20,737 bases of DNA from Paracoccaceae bacterium (lineage in GTDB: Bacteria > Pseudomonadota > Alphaproteobacteria > Rhodobacterales > Rhodobacteraceae): contig PWWF01000246.1 in NCBI GenBank assembly GCA_003561595.1, positions 1 through 20,737 of the forward strand, written 5' to 3'. The notes beneath the pieces were generated by a model. It worked only from the letters and a program-made list of their open reading frames with translations. It was not told the DNA's origin and did no database searches. Shown piece after piece: positions 1 through 7,249 of this stretch (positions are counted from its first letter, which is position 1; every line of letters starts with the position of its first letter). A program made the translations under genes and the position numbers.

Positions 1-993
1 AACCACGGCGTCGGCTTTTTCATCCTCGCCGATGAGGAACCCACCATAAACCGCAAGAAATTCATCGAATTCTGCGAGGAACTGATCGCCCGCGACCTGC
101 CGCGCCGGATTCAATGGGGCATCAATACCCGCGTCACGGACATCATGCGCGACAAGGAGCTGCTGCCGTTCTACCGCGAGGCGGGGCTTGTGCATGTCAG
201 CCTTGGAACCGAGGCCGCAGCGCAACTCAAGCTCGACCAGTTCAACAAGGAAACCACGGTCGAGCAGAACAAGGAGGCGATCAGGCTTCTGCGCGAGGCC
301 GACATATTCACTGAGGCGCAGTTCATCGTCGGGCTGGACAATGAAACGGCCGAGACGCTGGAAGAGACCTTTCAGATGGCCTGGGACTGGCAGCCGGATC
401 TGGCCAACTGGGCGATGTATACGCCCTGGCCGTTCACGCCCCTGTTTCAGGAGTTGCGGGATCAGGTTGAGGTGTTCGACTATTCGAAATACAATTTTGT
501 CACACCGATCATGAAGCCCAAGGCCATGTCGCGCGGCGGCCTGCTGGAAGGGGTGCTGAAGAACTACCGCCGCTTCTACATGCGCAAGGCGCTGTTCCAT
601 TACCCCTGGCGCGGTACCGGTTATCGGCGGAAATACCTGCTGGGTTGCCTCAAGGCGTTCTTGAAGGCGGGTGTTCAGCGGCAGTTCTATGATCTGGGCA
701 AGACGGATTATTTCAGCATGAAATCCCGTGACGATCTGGATTTCGGGTTTGATATGACCCGGACGATTGCCGATGCGCAGCTTGCGGATTGGGAAGATCA
801 CGCCGACAAGAAGCGCAAGGCCGCAGAGCGGCGCGAAGCGCTGCGCGCCCAAGGCAAACAGCGGGCGCAAGAGCGTTTGGCGGTCAAGGCCTGTGGCGGT
901 GGCGGGCAGATCGATGATGCAGAGGCAGAGGCCCCGCGCGCCTTCCGGATGCCGAACGGCGCGACCCCGGCCGTGCGCGAGCCCGCAGAGTAG
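1..993 (+). CDS. bchE: Anaerobic Mg-protoporphyrin IX monomethyl ester cyclase BchE, 3' part
   Basis: Oxygen-independent cyclase that forms the isocyclic ring E of bacteriochlorophyll from Mg-protoporphyrin IX monomethyl ester; a radical SAM enzyme of the cobalamin-binding class. The frame is open from base 1, so the 5' end lies outside the window. About 330 C-terminal residues are present, a little over half of the usual protein. What is seen is the second half of the radical SAM barrel ([12 protein letters not shown], then [22 protein letters not shown], split here only by reading, and [17 protein letters not shown]) and the family's C-terminal region ending in a Lys/Arg/Glu-rich segment followed by ACGGGG. 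The cobalamin domain and the CxxxCxxC cluster motif would be upstream and cannot be checked. bchJ follows 4 bases after the stop, as in Rhodobacter, which supports co-transcription. Identification rests on recognised sequence plus the bchE-J-G order. Confidence 0.96.
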   Translation, partial: NHGVGFFILADEEPTINRKKFIEFCEELIARDLPRRIQWGINTRVTDIMRDKELLPFYREAGLVHVSLGTEAAAQLKLDQFNKETTVEQNKEAIRLLREADIFTEAQFIVGLDNETAETLEETFQMAWDWQPDLANWAMYTPWPFTPLFQELRDQVEVFDYSKYNFVTPIMKPKAMSRGGLLEGVLKNYRRFYMRKALFHYPWRGTGYRRKYLLGCLKAFLKAGVQRQFYDLGKTDYFSMKSRDDLDFGFDMTRTIADAQLADWEDHADKKRKAAERREALRAQGKQRAQERLAVKACGGGGQIDDAEAEAPRAFRMPNGATPAVREPAE

Positions 994-997
994 CGGC

Positions 998-1660
998 ATG
1001 GACGCCGCCGTCGCACGCATCGGACCGAATGCCGTGTTGCAGCATCTGCCTGTTCTGGATGCGGAAATCGGCGAGGCCCTGCGCGGGGCACTTCTGCACC
1101 GCGCAGGCATCGCTGAACCGCCCCCAGATGCCGGCATGCTGCCCGAGGCGGATGTGGCCTGTCTGCACGATGCTGTGCGGCTGTATCTGCCTGACCGGTT
1201 TGCCCGCATCCAGCGGGCCGCCGGGCTGGCGACGGGCGACTACATTCTGGCCCATCGCATCCCCGCCCCGGCGCAGCGGCTGATTCGCGCCCTGCCTGGC
1301 TGGGCAGGCGCGCGTCTGCTGAGCGCGGCCATCGCGCGCCACGCCTGGACCTTTGCCGGATCGGGACATTTCCGCATCCTGACCCGCATGCCCCTGCGCT
1401 TCGAGATTGTGGGAAACCCACTGGCGACAGGGCCATCCGACGCCCCGCTATGTCACTGGCACGCCGCCGTGTTCGAGCGACTGTTCGCGCGGCTTGTCTG
1501 GCCCGACATCCGCGTGACCGAGGAGCGCTGCCGCGCGCAGGGGGATGACGCCTGTGTGTTTGTGCTTCGGGCGGGAACAGGACCGGCATTCGGGACGCCC
1601 CACCCACCCTCCCGCGTCCCGAATGCCGGTCCTGTTCCCGCCCGAAACCCCATTTTTTGA
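998..1660 (+). CDS. bchJ: Bacteriochlorophyll 4-vinyl reductase-like protein BchJ (V4R domain)
   Basis: BchJ of the V4R (4-vinyl reductase) domain family. It was first proposed as the divinyl reductase of bacteriochlorophyll synthesis; later work on BciA/BciB suggests an accessory or substrate-handling role instead. The start ATG lies 4 bases after the bchE stop and gives 220 residues. Typical V4R features are the hydrophobic core (FAGSGHFRILTRMPLRFEIVGNP, about 119-141, read in two pieces) and the C-terminal pair C178 and C186 in EERCRAQGDDACVFVL. From residue about 190 the protein is encoded by a perfect 33-bp inverted repeat and its loop, giving a Gly/Pro/Ala-rich tail (GTGPAFGTP... RVPNAGPVPARN) that does not look like a folded domain. 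The family domain therefore ends near residue 190 and the last 30 residues are by-products of the DNA structure. The stop codon directly follows a T6 run. Confidence 0.93.
   Translation: MDAAVARIGPNAVLQHLPVLDAEIGEALRGALLHRAGIAEPPPDAGMLPEADVACLHDAVRLYLPDRFARIQRAAGLATGDYILAHRIPAPAQRLIRALPGWAGARLLSAAIARHAWTFAGSGHFRILTRMPLRFEIVGNPLATGPSDAPLCHWHAAVFERLFARLVWPDIRVTEERCRAQGDDACVFVLRAGTGPAFGTPHPPSRVPNAGPVPARNPIF
1566..1658 (+). terminator. Perfect 33-bp inverted repeat with T-tract inside the 3' end of bchJ
   Basis: The left arm 1566-1598 and right arm 1614-1646 are exact reverse complements over 33 bp, separated by a 15-nt loop. A run of six T (1653-1658) follows 6 nt after the stem. In form this is an oversized intrinsic terminator for a bchE-bchJ transcript. 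Unusually, stem, loop and T-run all lie within the open frame of bchJ, whose TGA ends at 1660, so translating ribosomes would enter the stem. PpsR-like operators for bchG begin 2 bases later. It could also be a palindromic repeat element that has settled here; I see no flanking target duplication. Confidence 0.8.
1599..1613 (-). other. G-quadruplex motif forming the loop of the bchJ stem-loop
   Basis: The plus-strand loop is CCCACCCACCCTCCC, so the minus strand reads GGGAGGGTGGGTGGG: four G3 tracts joined by single bases, the tightest canonical intramolecular G-quadruplex pattern (and i-motif on the C-rich strand). It fills the loop exactly between the two 33-bp arms. The G-rich strand is the template strand for bchJ. 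A near-identical motif occurs in the stem-loop at 13427-13478. Confidence 0.7.
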
Positions 1661-1661
1661 C

Positions 1662-1679
1662 TGTAAACCCAACTTTACA
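1662..1679. promoter_or_regulatory. PpsR/CrtJ-like operator upstream of bchG (perfect TGT-N12-ACA)
   Basis: TGTAAACCCAACTTTACA matches the TGT-N12-ACA palindrome bound by PpsR/CrtJ, the oxygen- and light-responsive repressor of photosynthesis genes. It lies 38 bases upstream of the bchG start and directly after the bchJ stem-loop. This suggests that bchG-ORF428-bchP-idi can be controlled separately from bchE-bchJ. Confidence 0.8.
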
Positions 1680-1696
1680 CTTGCTCGACTCGCGAA

Positions 1697-1714
1697 TGGA
1701 AGGCAAAGTTTACA
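1697..1714. promoter_or_regulatory. Second, imperfect PpsR-like operator at bchG (TGG-N12-ACA)
   Basis: TGGAAGGCAAAGTTTACA keeps the right half (TTTACA) and the spacing, but the left triplet is TGG instead of TGT. It ends 2 bases before the bchG ATG and is 17 nt from the perfect site. PpsR binds paired sites cooperatively, so a weak partner is plausible. It overlaps the only purine-rich stretch (GGAAGG, 1698-1703) that could serve as ribosome binding site. Confidence 0.5.
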
Positions 1715-1716
1715 GT

Positions 1717-2613
1717 ATGAGTGTTACCGACCAGATACCCGCCCGTCTGCCGCAGCCTGCCGCGATGCTGGAGCTGATCAAACCAGTCACATGGTTTCCG
1801 CCGATGTGGGCCTATCTGTGCGGCGTCATCTCGGTCGGCATATGGCCTGATACGTGGGCGCTGGTGGTGCTGGGCGTGTTGCTGGCCGGTCCCATTGTCT
1901 GCGGGATGAGTCAGGCTGCCAATGATTGGTGCGACCGACATGTCGATGCGATCAACGAACCCGACCGCCCGATCCCCTCGGGGCGCATTCCGGGGCGCTG
2001 GGGACTTTATATCGCGTTGGTGATGACTGTGCTGGCGCTGGTCGTGGGCTGGCAGTTGGGGCCGTGGGGCTTTGGCGCGACGGTGCTGGCTGTGCTGGCC
2101 GCCTGGGCCTATTCGGCCGAGCCGATTCGCGCGAAACGTTCGGGCTGGTGGGGGCCGGGGCTGGTGGGGCTGAGCTATGAAAGCCTGCCCTGGTTCACAG
2201 GCGCCGCTGTCATCGCCGCAGGCGCGCCGCGTTTCGAGATCGTGGCGGTGGCGGTCCTCTACGGGCTGGGCGCGCATGGCATCATGACGATCAATGATTT
2301 CAAGGCGATCGAGGGCGACCGCCAGATGGGCCTGAAATCGCTGCCGGTCACACTCGGGCCGGTCGATGCCGCGACAGTGGCAGGCACCGGCATGATCATG
2401 GCGCAACTGGTCGTGGTGTTCCTTCTGTTGATCTGGGGCGCGCCGGTCCATGCCGGGCTGATCGCGCTGGGGATCGGGGTGCAGGTCTGGGCGTTTGGCC
2501 GCTGGCGCAAGGACCCGGCGCGGCTGGCGCCGTGGTTCAACGGCACGGGCGTTGGTCCTTACGTGCTGGGCATGATGGTCGCGGCCTTTGCCTTGCGGGG
2601 GATCGGGGCATGA
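1717..2613 (+). CDS. bchG: Bacteriochlorophyll synthase (polyprenyltransferase) BchG
   Basis: Membrane enzyme that esterifies bacteriochlorophyllide a with geranylgeranyl (or phytyl) diphosphate. It is a UbiA-superfamily protein of 298 residues, about the usual length. The first Asp-rich motif is NDWCDRHVD (69-77, NDxxDxxxD) and the second is NDFKAIEGD (193-201). Between and after them are several hydrophobic segments consistent with a multi-span UbiA fold. The N-terminal LIKPVTWFPPMWAYLCG stretch is typical of BchG. I chose the ATG at 1717 because family proteins start close to this motif; the frame is open further upstream to a TTG at 1657, but that part is occupied by operators. The ribosome site is weak (GGAAGG, 13 nt away). 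The stop overlaps the next start (ATGA). Confidence 0.96.
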   Translation: MSVTDQIPARLPQPAAMLELIKPVTWFPPMWAYLCGVISVGIWPDTWALVVLGVLLAGPIVCGMSQAANDWCDRHVDAINEPDRPIPSGRIPGRWGLYIALVMTVLALVVGWQLGPWGFGATVLAVLAAWAYSAEPIRAKRSGWWGPGLVGLSYESLPWFTGAAVIAAGAPRFEIVAVAVLYGLGAHGIMTINDFKAIEGDRQMGLKSLPVTLGPVDAATVAGTGMIMAQLVVVFLLLIWGAPVHAGLIALGIGVQVWAFGRWRKDPARLAPWFNGTGVGPYVLGMMVAAFALRGIGA

Positions 2614-3878
2614 CGCTGAGCTGGGTGCAGATCTTCCGTCTGGGGCTGGTGCAGGCCTGTCTGGGTGCCATCGTGGTGCTGATGACCTCGACCCTGAACC
2701 GGCTGATGGTCGTCGAACTGGCGCTGCCCGTGGTGTTGCCGGGGTTTCTGGTGGCGCTGCATTACGGCGTGCAGATCACGCGGCCCAATTGGGGCCATCT
2801 GGCCGATCAGGGCGGTAATCGCACCCGCTGGATCATCGCGGGCATGGCCATGCTGGCGCTGGGTGGCCTGGGGGCCGCACTGGCGATCCCGGTGCTGGAG
2901 ACGCAGCTTGCCCTTGGCCTCGGGCTGTCGGTCATCGCCTATGTGGTGATCGGGCTGGGCGTCGGGGCGTCGGGCACATCGCTGCTGGCGCTTTTGGCCA
3001 CGGCGACAGCGGAACACCGCCGCCCGGCAGCGGCGACGATCACATGGCTGATGATGATTGCGGGCATCGCGCTGACGGCGATCACCGCAGGCGCGTTTCT
3101 GGACCCCTATAGCCACGCGAGGCTGCTGGCGATTGTCGCCATCATCTGTGCGGGCGCGGTGGTGCTGAGCATTCTCGCCGTCTGGGGGATAGAGCGGCGG
3201 GTTATCACCCGCCCTACGCCGCGACCAGTGCGCTTTCGCGACGGGATACGCGAGATCTGGGCCGATACGCGCGCGCGGCATTTCACGTTTTTCGTGTTCC
3301 TGTCCATGACCGCCTATTTCATGCAGGAGCTGATCCTGGAACCCTATGCGGGCCTCGTCTTCGGCTTTACGCCGGGGCAATCGACCTCGATGTCGGGTGC
3401 GCAGAATGGGGGCGTGTTTCTGGGCATGGTGCTGGTGGGCGTGGCCGCAACCGGGCTGCGCCTGGGCAGTCTGCGCTTCTGGGTCGTGTCGGGCTGCATG
3501 GGCTCTGCACTGGTGCTGATGACGATTGCCACGGCCCCGGTTCTGGCCCTGCCGCTGGTGCCGCTGGTCATCGGGCTGGGGTTCTTCAACGGCATGTTCG
3601 CTGTCGCGGCCATCGGATCGATGATGCAGCTCGCGGGCGAGGGCGCGGACCGGCGCGAGGGCACGCGCGTGGGGCTGTGGGGCGCGTCACAAGCCATTGC
3701 CGCAGGCTTTGGCGGGCTGACGGGCGCGGCACTGGTCGATCTGGCGCGCAGCCTGCTGCCGGTGGCCGAGGCCTTCGGCACGGTCTTCTCCGTGCAGGCG
3801 GCAATTTTCGTGGCGTCGGCATTGCTGGCCGCGCGCATCATGGTGCCGCGTGCGCCGCAACTTGTTCCGGGGGAATGA
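2610..3878 (+). CDS. PucC-like MFS protein (BCD family; ORF428 of the Rhodobacter PGC)
   Basis: Integral membrane protein of 422 residues belonging to the PucC/LhaA (BCD) branch of the major facilitator superfamily. It matches the gene between bchG and bchP called ORF428 in Rhodobacter, sometimes annotated as a bacteriochlorophyll synthase 44.5-kDa chain. Relatives assist light-harvesting complex assembly and are thought to handle bacteriochlorophyll; the exact role of this member is unsettled. About a dozen hydrophobic segments are visible, with a basic loop after the second (QITRPNWGHLADQGGNRTRW) and a central cytoplasmic-type linker rich in Arg/Pro (GIERRVITRPTPRPVRFRDG). The ATG overlaps the bchG stop by ATGA, implying translational coupling. 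bchP starts 3 bases after the stop. Confidence 0.9.
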   Translation: MTLSWVQIFRLGLVQACLGAIVVLMTSTLNRLMVVELALPVVLPGFLVALHYGVQITRPNWGHLADQGGNRTRWIIAGMAMLALGGLGAALAIPVLETQLALGLGLSVIAYVVIGLGVGASGTSLLALLATATAEHRRPAAATITWLMMIAGIALTAITAGAFLDPYSHARLLAIVAIICAGAVVLSILAVWGIERRVITRPTPRPVRFRDGIREIWADTRARHFTFFVFLSMTAYFMQELILEPYAGLVFGFTPGQSTSMSGAQNGGVFLGMVLVGVAATGLRLGSLRFWVVSGCMGSALVLMTIATAPVLALPLVPLVIGLGFFNGMFAVAAIGSMMQLAGEGADRREGTRVGLWGASQAIAAGFGGLTGAALVDLARSLLPVAEAFGTVFSVQAAIFVASALLAARIMVPRAPQLVPGE

Positions 3879-3881
3879 TCC

Positions 3882-5063
3882 ATGAGCTTTGATGTCTTTG
3901 TCGTGGGGGGTGGCCCTTCGGGTGCAACGGCTGCGGATGATCTGGCGCGCGCGGGCAAGCGCGTGGCGCTTCTGGACCGTGCGGGCCGCATCAAGCCCTG
4001 CGGGGGTGCGATCCCCCCGCGCCTGATCGCGGATTTCGAGATCCCGGACGACCAGCTTGTCGCGCACATCACCACGGCGCGCATGATCTCGCCCACAGGC
4101 CGCGCGGTGGATATTCCCATCGAGAACGGCTTTGTCGGCATGGTGGATCGCGAGCATTTCGACGAATTCCTGCGCGTCCGCGCAGCGGAGCATGGGGCCG
4201 AGCGGCTGACCGGCACCTTCCTGCGCGTGGAGCGCGACAAGGACGGCACACATGTTGTCTGGCGCGACAAGGCAAGCGGAGAAGAGCGCCGCAGCGCCAC
4301 CAAGCTGGTGATCGGCGCGGATGGCGCGCGCTCGAATGTCGGGCGCGCCGAGGTACCGGGCGGTGACAAGATCCCTTATGTCATCGCCTATCACGAGATC
4401 ATCAAGGCCCCGCCCGCCAACGACGTCTATGACCCCGACCGCTGCGATGTGATCTATGATGGCCGCATCTCGCCAGATTTCTATGGCTGGGTGTTCCCGC
4501 ATGGCAAAAGCTGTTCGGTCGGCATGGGCACCGAGAAGCCAGAGGCCAATCTGAAAGAGGCAACGGCGGCCCTGCGCAAGATGTCGGGACTTGAGGGCTG
4601 CGAGACGATCCGCCGCGAAGGCGCGCCCATTCCCCTGCACCCGATGGACCGCTGGGACAATGGCCGCGATGTGGTGCTGGCCGGCGATGCGGCGGGCGTG
4701 GTCGCGCCCTCCTCGGGTGAGGGGATATATTACGCCATGGTCGGCGGGCGCGTGGCCGCGACTGCGGCGATGGCGGCACTCGCCTCGGGCAAGGCCAAGG
4801 ACCTGGCGCTGGCGCGCAAGCTGTTCATGCGCGAGCACAAGACCGTGTTTCGGGTGTTGCGCCAGATGCAGGACGCCTATTACAAATCGGATGAACGGCG
4901 CGAGCGTTTCGTCTCGCTCTGCCACGATATCGATGTGCAACGGCTGACATTCGAGGCCTATATGAACAAGAAACTGGTGGCGGCACGCCCGCTGGCGCAT
5001 ATCAAGATCGGCATCAAGAACCTGATGCATCTGAGCGGGCTGGTCCGGCCTGGCCACACATGA
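3882..5063 (+). CDS. bchP: Geranylgeranyl (bacterio)chlorophyll reductase BchP
   Basis: Flavoprotein that reduces three double bonds of the geranylgeranyl tail to phytyl, using NADPH. It has 393 residues, the normal length. The N-terminal FAD-binding Rossmann motif VVGGGPSGATAADDLARAG has GGGPSG at 9-14. The PCGGAIPPRLI segment follows, and the second FAD motif VLAGDAAGVVAPSSGEGI has G268-D269. The order of motifs is that of the geranylgeranyl reductase family. A GGGGGAA ribosome site sits about 7 nt upstream of the ATG. It lies in the bchG-ORF428-bchP-idi unit; its stop overlaps the idi start (ATGA). The neighbours supply the substrate (BchG product) and isoprenoid precursors (Idi). Confidence 0.97.
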   Translation: MSFDVFVVGGGPSGATAADDLARAGKRVALLDRAGRIKPCGGAIPPRLIADFEIPDDQLVAHITTARMISPTGRAVDIPIENGFVGMVDREHFDEFLRVRAAEHGAERLTGTFLRVERDKDGTHVVWRDKASGEERRSATKLVIGADGARSNVGRAEVPGGDKIPYVIAYHEIIKAPPANDVYDPDRCDVIYDGRISPDFYGWVFPHGKSCSVGMGTEKPEANLKEATAALRKMSGLEGCETIRREGAPIPLHPMDRWDNGRDVVLAGDAAGVVAPSSGEGIYYAMVGGRVAATAAMAALASGKAKDLALARKLFMREHKTVFRVLRQMQDAYYKSDERRERFVSLCHDIDVQRLTFEAYMNKKLVAARPLAHIKIGIKNLMHLSGLVRPGHT

Positions 5064-5602
5064 ACTGGCTTATCCCCGCCTGGGAGAATGGCACCCTGCA
5101 CCCCATGGACAAGATGGATGTGCACCGGCGGGGGCTGCGCCACAAGGCGATTTCGGTCTTTGTGACCGAAGGCGACCGCGTGCTGATGCAGCGCCGCGCG
5201 CTGGAGAAATATCACACGCCGGGTCTGTGGACGAATACCTGCTGCACCCACCCGCATTGGGGCGAGACCGATCTGGATTGCGCGACCCGGCGTCTGGATG
5301 AGGAACTGGGCGTTACCGGGCTGTCCCTGACCCATGTTGCCGAGATCGAGTATCGCGCCGATGTGGGCGGTGGGCTGATCGAACATGAGTTGGTGCAGGT
5401 TTACACTGCGCGGGCGATGCCCGATCTGGCCGTCACGCCCAATCCCGATGAGGTGGTCGATACCGACTGGATCAGCCTGTCCGCGCTGGCGGCGCTGATC
5501 GAACGGCGCCCCGACCGCTTCACGCCCTGGCTGCGGATCTATCTGCGCGATCACGCACGCACGATCTTCGGCCCCGCTGCGCTGGAACCCTCTGCCCCGT
5601 AA
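5060..5602 (+). CDS. idi: Isopentenyl-diphosphate delta-isomerase, type I (Nudix)
   Basis: Interconverts IPP and DMAPP, the allylic primer needed for GGPP and so for carotenoids and the phytyl tail. It has 180 residues. The catalytic cysteine lies in WTNTCCTHPHWGE: C62 aligns with E. coli Idi Cys67. The Nudix-like segment is RRLDEELGV (78-86). E108-x-E110 in GLIEHELVQVY correspond to the metal-binding/catalytic glutamates, and H22 and H28 are near the expected metal ligands. Start and bchP stop share ATGA. The same gene sits at this place in the Rhodobacter capsulatus cluster (ORF176). It is convergent with tspO, 37 bases away, with no clear terminator in that gap. Confidence 0.96.
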   Translation: MNWLIPAWENGTLHPMDKMDVHRRGLRHKAISVFVTEGDRVLMQRRALEKYHTPGLWTNTCCTHPHWGETDLDCATRRLDEELGVTGLSLTHVAEIEYRADVGGGLIEHELVQVYTARAMPDLAVTPNPDEVVDTDWISLSALAALIERRPDRFTPWLRIYLRDHARTIFGPAALEPSAP

Positions 5603-5639
5603 AGCATGGCGTGCCCTTCGGGAGGCCGGGGAAATAGCG

Positions 5640-6098
5640 TCAGGCGAATTGCGGGTTGCGCTGCCAGACCGAGAAATTAAGCGCGCCCGCAATGGTGACC
5701 CACAACAGATAGGGCGCGAACAGTGCGCCCGCTATCGGATCAAGCGCCCAGAAGCTGAGCATGGTCGCGGCGACAAAGATCCACAGGAAACACAGGATCA
5801 CCATGGCCGGGCGCATCCGCTTGAGCCCGAAGAACACGGGCGACCAGAGCGTGTTGAACGCGATCTGCGCCGCCCAGAAGGCCAGCGCCTGACCCGACCC
5901 CTCGATCAGCGCAATGCGCATCGCGGCATAGGACATGGCCAGGTAGAGCGTGACCCAGACCAGTGGGAAGACAATCCCTGGCGGGGTCCACCACGGCTTG
6001 TCGAGATCGCGATACCAGTTTCCCGGCTCAAACATGGAGCCGGTCGCGCCTGCCGCCCCGCAGGCCGCGAGAAAGGTGAGAAACAGCATCCAGTCCAT
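5640..6098 (-). CDS. tspO: TspO/MBR family tryptophan-rich sensory protein
   Basis: Small outer-membrane/membrane protein of the TspO (peripheral benzodiazepine receptor) family. In Rhodobacter sphaeroides TspO binds porphyrins and negatively modulates photosynthesis gene expression in response to oxygen. It has 152 residues with five hydrophobic segments and the family's aromatic signatures: FEPGNWYRDLDKPWWTPPG near the N-terminus, NTLWSPVFFG in the middle, and NFSVWQRN at the end. The ATG at 6098 is chosen because the family begins directly with the first membrane span (MDWMLFLTFLAA) and a GGATGGAG site precedes it; an upstream extension of 18 residues is polar and unlike the family. It lies downstream of crtB, separated by 113 bases with two hairpins, so it may be a crtI-crtB read-through gene or have its own promoter. 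Confidence 0.94.
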   Translation of the reverse strand: MDWMLFLTFLAACGAAGATGSMFEPGNWYRDLDKPWWTPPGIVFPLVWVTLYLAMSYAAMRIALIEGSGQALAFWAAQIAFNTLWSPVFFGLKRMRPAMVILCFLWIFVAATMLSFWALDPIAGALFAPYLLWVTIAGALNFSVWQRNPQFA

Positions 6099-6133
6099 TG
6101 TCGCGCTCCATCCGTTGCAGCTGACCATGCGGC

Positions 6134-6180
6134 GCACCCGTTCCGGGTGCAAGCCTTTACTGGGGCGCCCTTGCGGGCGC
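6134..6180 (-). other. Two tandem hairpins between crtB and tspO
   Basis: Hairpin 1 (6134-6150) is a perfect 7-bp stem GCACCCG/CGGGTGC around 3 nt. Hairpin 2 (6165-6180) is a 6-bp stem GCGCCC/GGGCGC; read on the minus strand its loop is GCAA, a GNRA tetraloop. No U-run follows either in the direction of crtB-to-tspO transcription, so these look more like mRNA stabiliser or attenuation structures than a full terminator. Confidence 0.45.
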
Positions 6181-6211
6181 GCGGGTATGTGCCGCTTACA
6201 TGGGAGTTAGC

Positions 6212-7249
6212 TCAGGCGCTGCGCCGATCCAGCGCGCCATAGGCATTGCGGCGGCGCAGATCATCCTCGCGCAGCCGCGCGAGCATGTCGATCAGCGCAT
6301 CCGAACGCGGCATCTGCGGCGCATCCACGGCCGCCGCCTCGACCAGATAGGCCACCTCGGGGCAGGGGCGGGCATAAAGCGTGGCCATGCGGGGCAGCAC
6401 TACGCTTGCGCCTGCCTTCAGCCCGGCCAGCGCCAGCCAGCCCAGTTTGCGATCCGTCCCCGTCACCGCGCGCTGCGTCACCGAATCGCAGCCATTGCCG
6501 CGGATCACTGTGCCGATACCACCATAGATATGGCGCGCGGCAAAGATGCCGGGGCGGCAGGCAAGCGGCAGCGCGGCCATGCCCGGCTCGGCCCGTTGAT
6601 AGAGGCGATCCGCCTCGCGTAACAGGCGTGCGGTCATGGCGCGGATCTCGGCGCGCGGGGTGGGGGATGCGAGGAAGTCCTGCGGGTCCATCCCGGCCTC
6701 TGCGAACCAGTCCAGCGGCAGATAGATCCGGCCCAGCCGCGCATCCTCGCCGACATCGCGGGCGATATTGGTGAGCTGCATTGCCAGCCCCAGATCGCAG
6801 GCGCGCGCCAGCCGGTCACGGTCACGCACACCCATCAGCACGCACATCATCACGCCCACCACAGCGGCCACGCGCGCGGAATAGGCGCGCACATCCGACA
6901 GCGTGTCAAACCGGCGGCCATCGGCATCCCATGCCAGCCCTTCCAGCAGCGCATCGGGCAGCGCGCGGGGCAGGCCATGCGCCTCGATCAGGCGTGCGAA
7001 GGCGCGGTCGATGGGGGCCTCGCGCGGTTGCCCGGCATAGGCGCGGTCCAACCGGTCCTGCAGGTGCAGCACGGCGGCCACGGGGTCCGCGCCCTCATCC
7101 ACGGCGTCATCGGCCACGCGGCAAAATGCATAGAGCACCAGCGCCGGGTCGCGCACCCGTGCGGGCAGCAGTTTCGATGCGGCATGAAACGACCGCGAGC
7201 CTGTGCGGATCGCAGCGCGGCAGGCGGCCATATCCTGTTCGGCACTCAT
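6212..7249 (-). CDS. crtB: 15-cis-phytoene synthase CrtB
   Basis: Condenses two GGPP to phytoene, the first committed carotenoid step. It has 345 residues, close to family length. Both Asp-rich substrate/Mg2+ motifs are intact: DDAVD (47-51, in YAFCRVADDAVDEG) and DVGED (165-169, in LTNIARDVGEDARLGRIYLP). The N-terminal TGSRSFHAASKLLP is typical of squalene/phytoene synthases. The start ATG overlaps the crtI stop (ATGA), so crtI and crtB form a coupled crtIB unit transcribed leftwards. It uses the GGPP made by crtE in this same cluster. Confidence 0.97.
   Translation of the reverse strand: MSAEQDMAACRAAIRTGSRSFHAASKLLPARVRDPALVLYAFCRVADDAVDEGADPVAAVLHLQDRLDRAYAGQPREAPIDRAFARLIEAHGLPRALPDALLEGLAWDADGRRFDTLSDVRAYSARVAAVVGVMMCVLMGVRDRDRLARACDLGLAMQLTNIARDVGEDARLGRIYLPLDWFAEAGMDPQDFLASPTPRAEIRAMTARLLREADRLYQRAEPGMAALPLACRPGIFAARHIYGGIGTVIRGNGCDSVTQRAVTGTDRKLGWLALAGLKAGASVVLPRMATLYARPCPEVAYLVEAAAVDAPQMPRSDALIDMLARLREDDLRRRNAYGALDRRSA

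Noticed and set aside
798..1706. 302-codon minus-strand frame across bchJ and its inverted repeat
   Set aside because: It crosses the palindrome and has Arg/Ala/Ser-rich shadow composition. BchJ and the bchE end explain the other strand.
3687..5057. 456-codon open frame on the minus strand opposite bchP
   Set aside because: It mirrors a strongly recognised BchP gene. Its product is rich in His, Arg, Gln and Ala without any family signature, as expected for antisense frames in high-G+C coding DNA.
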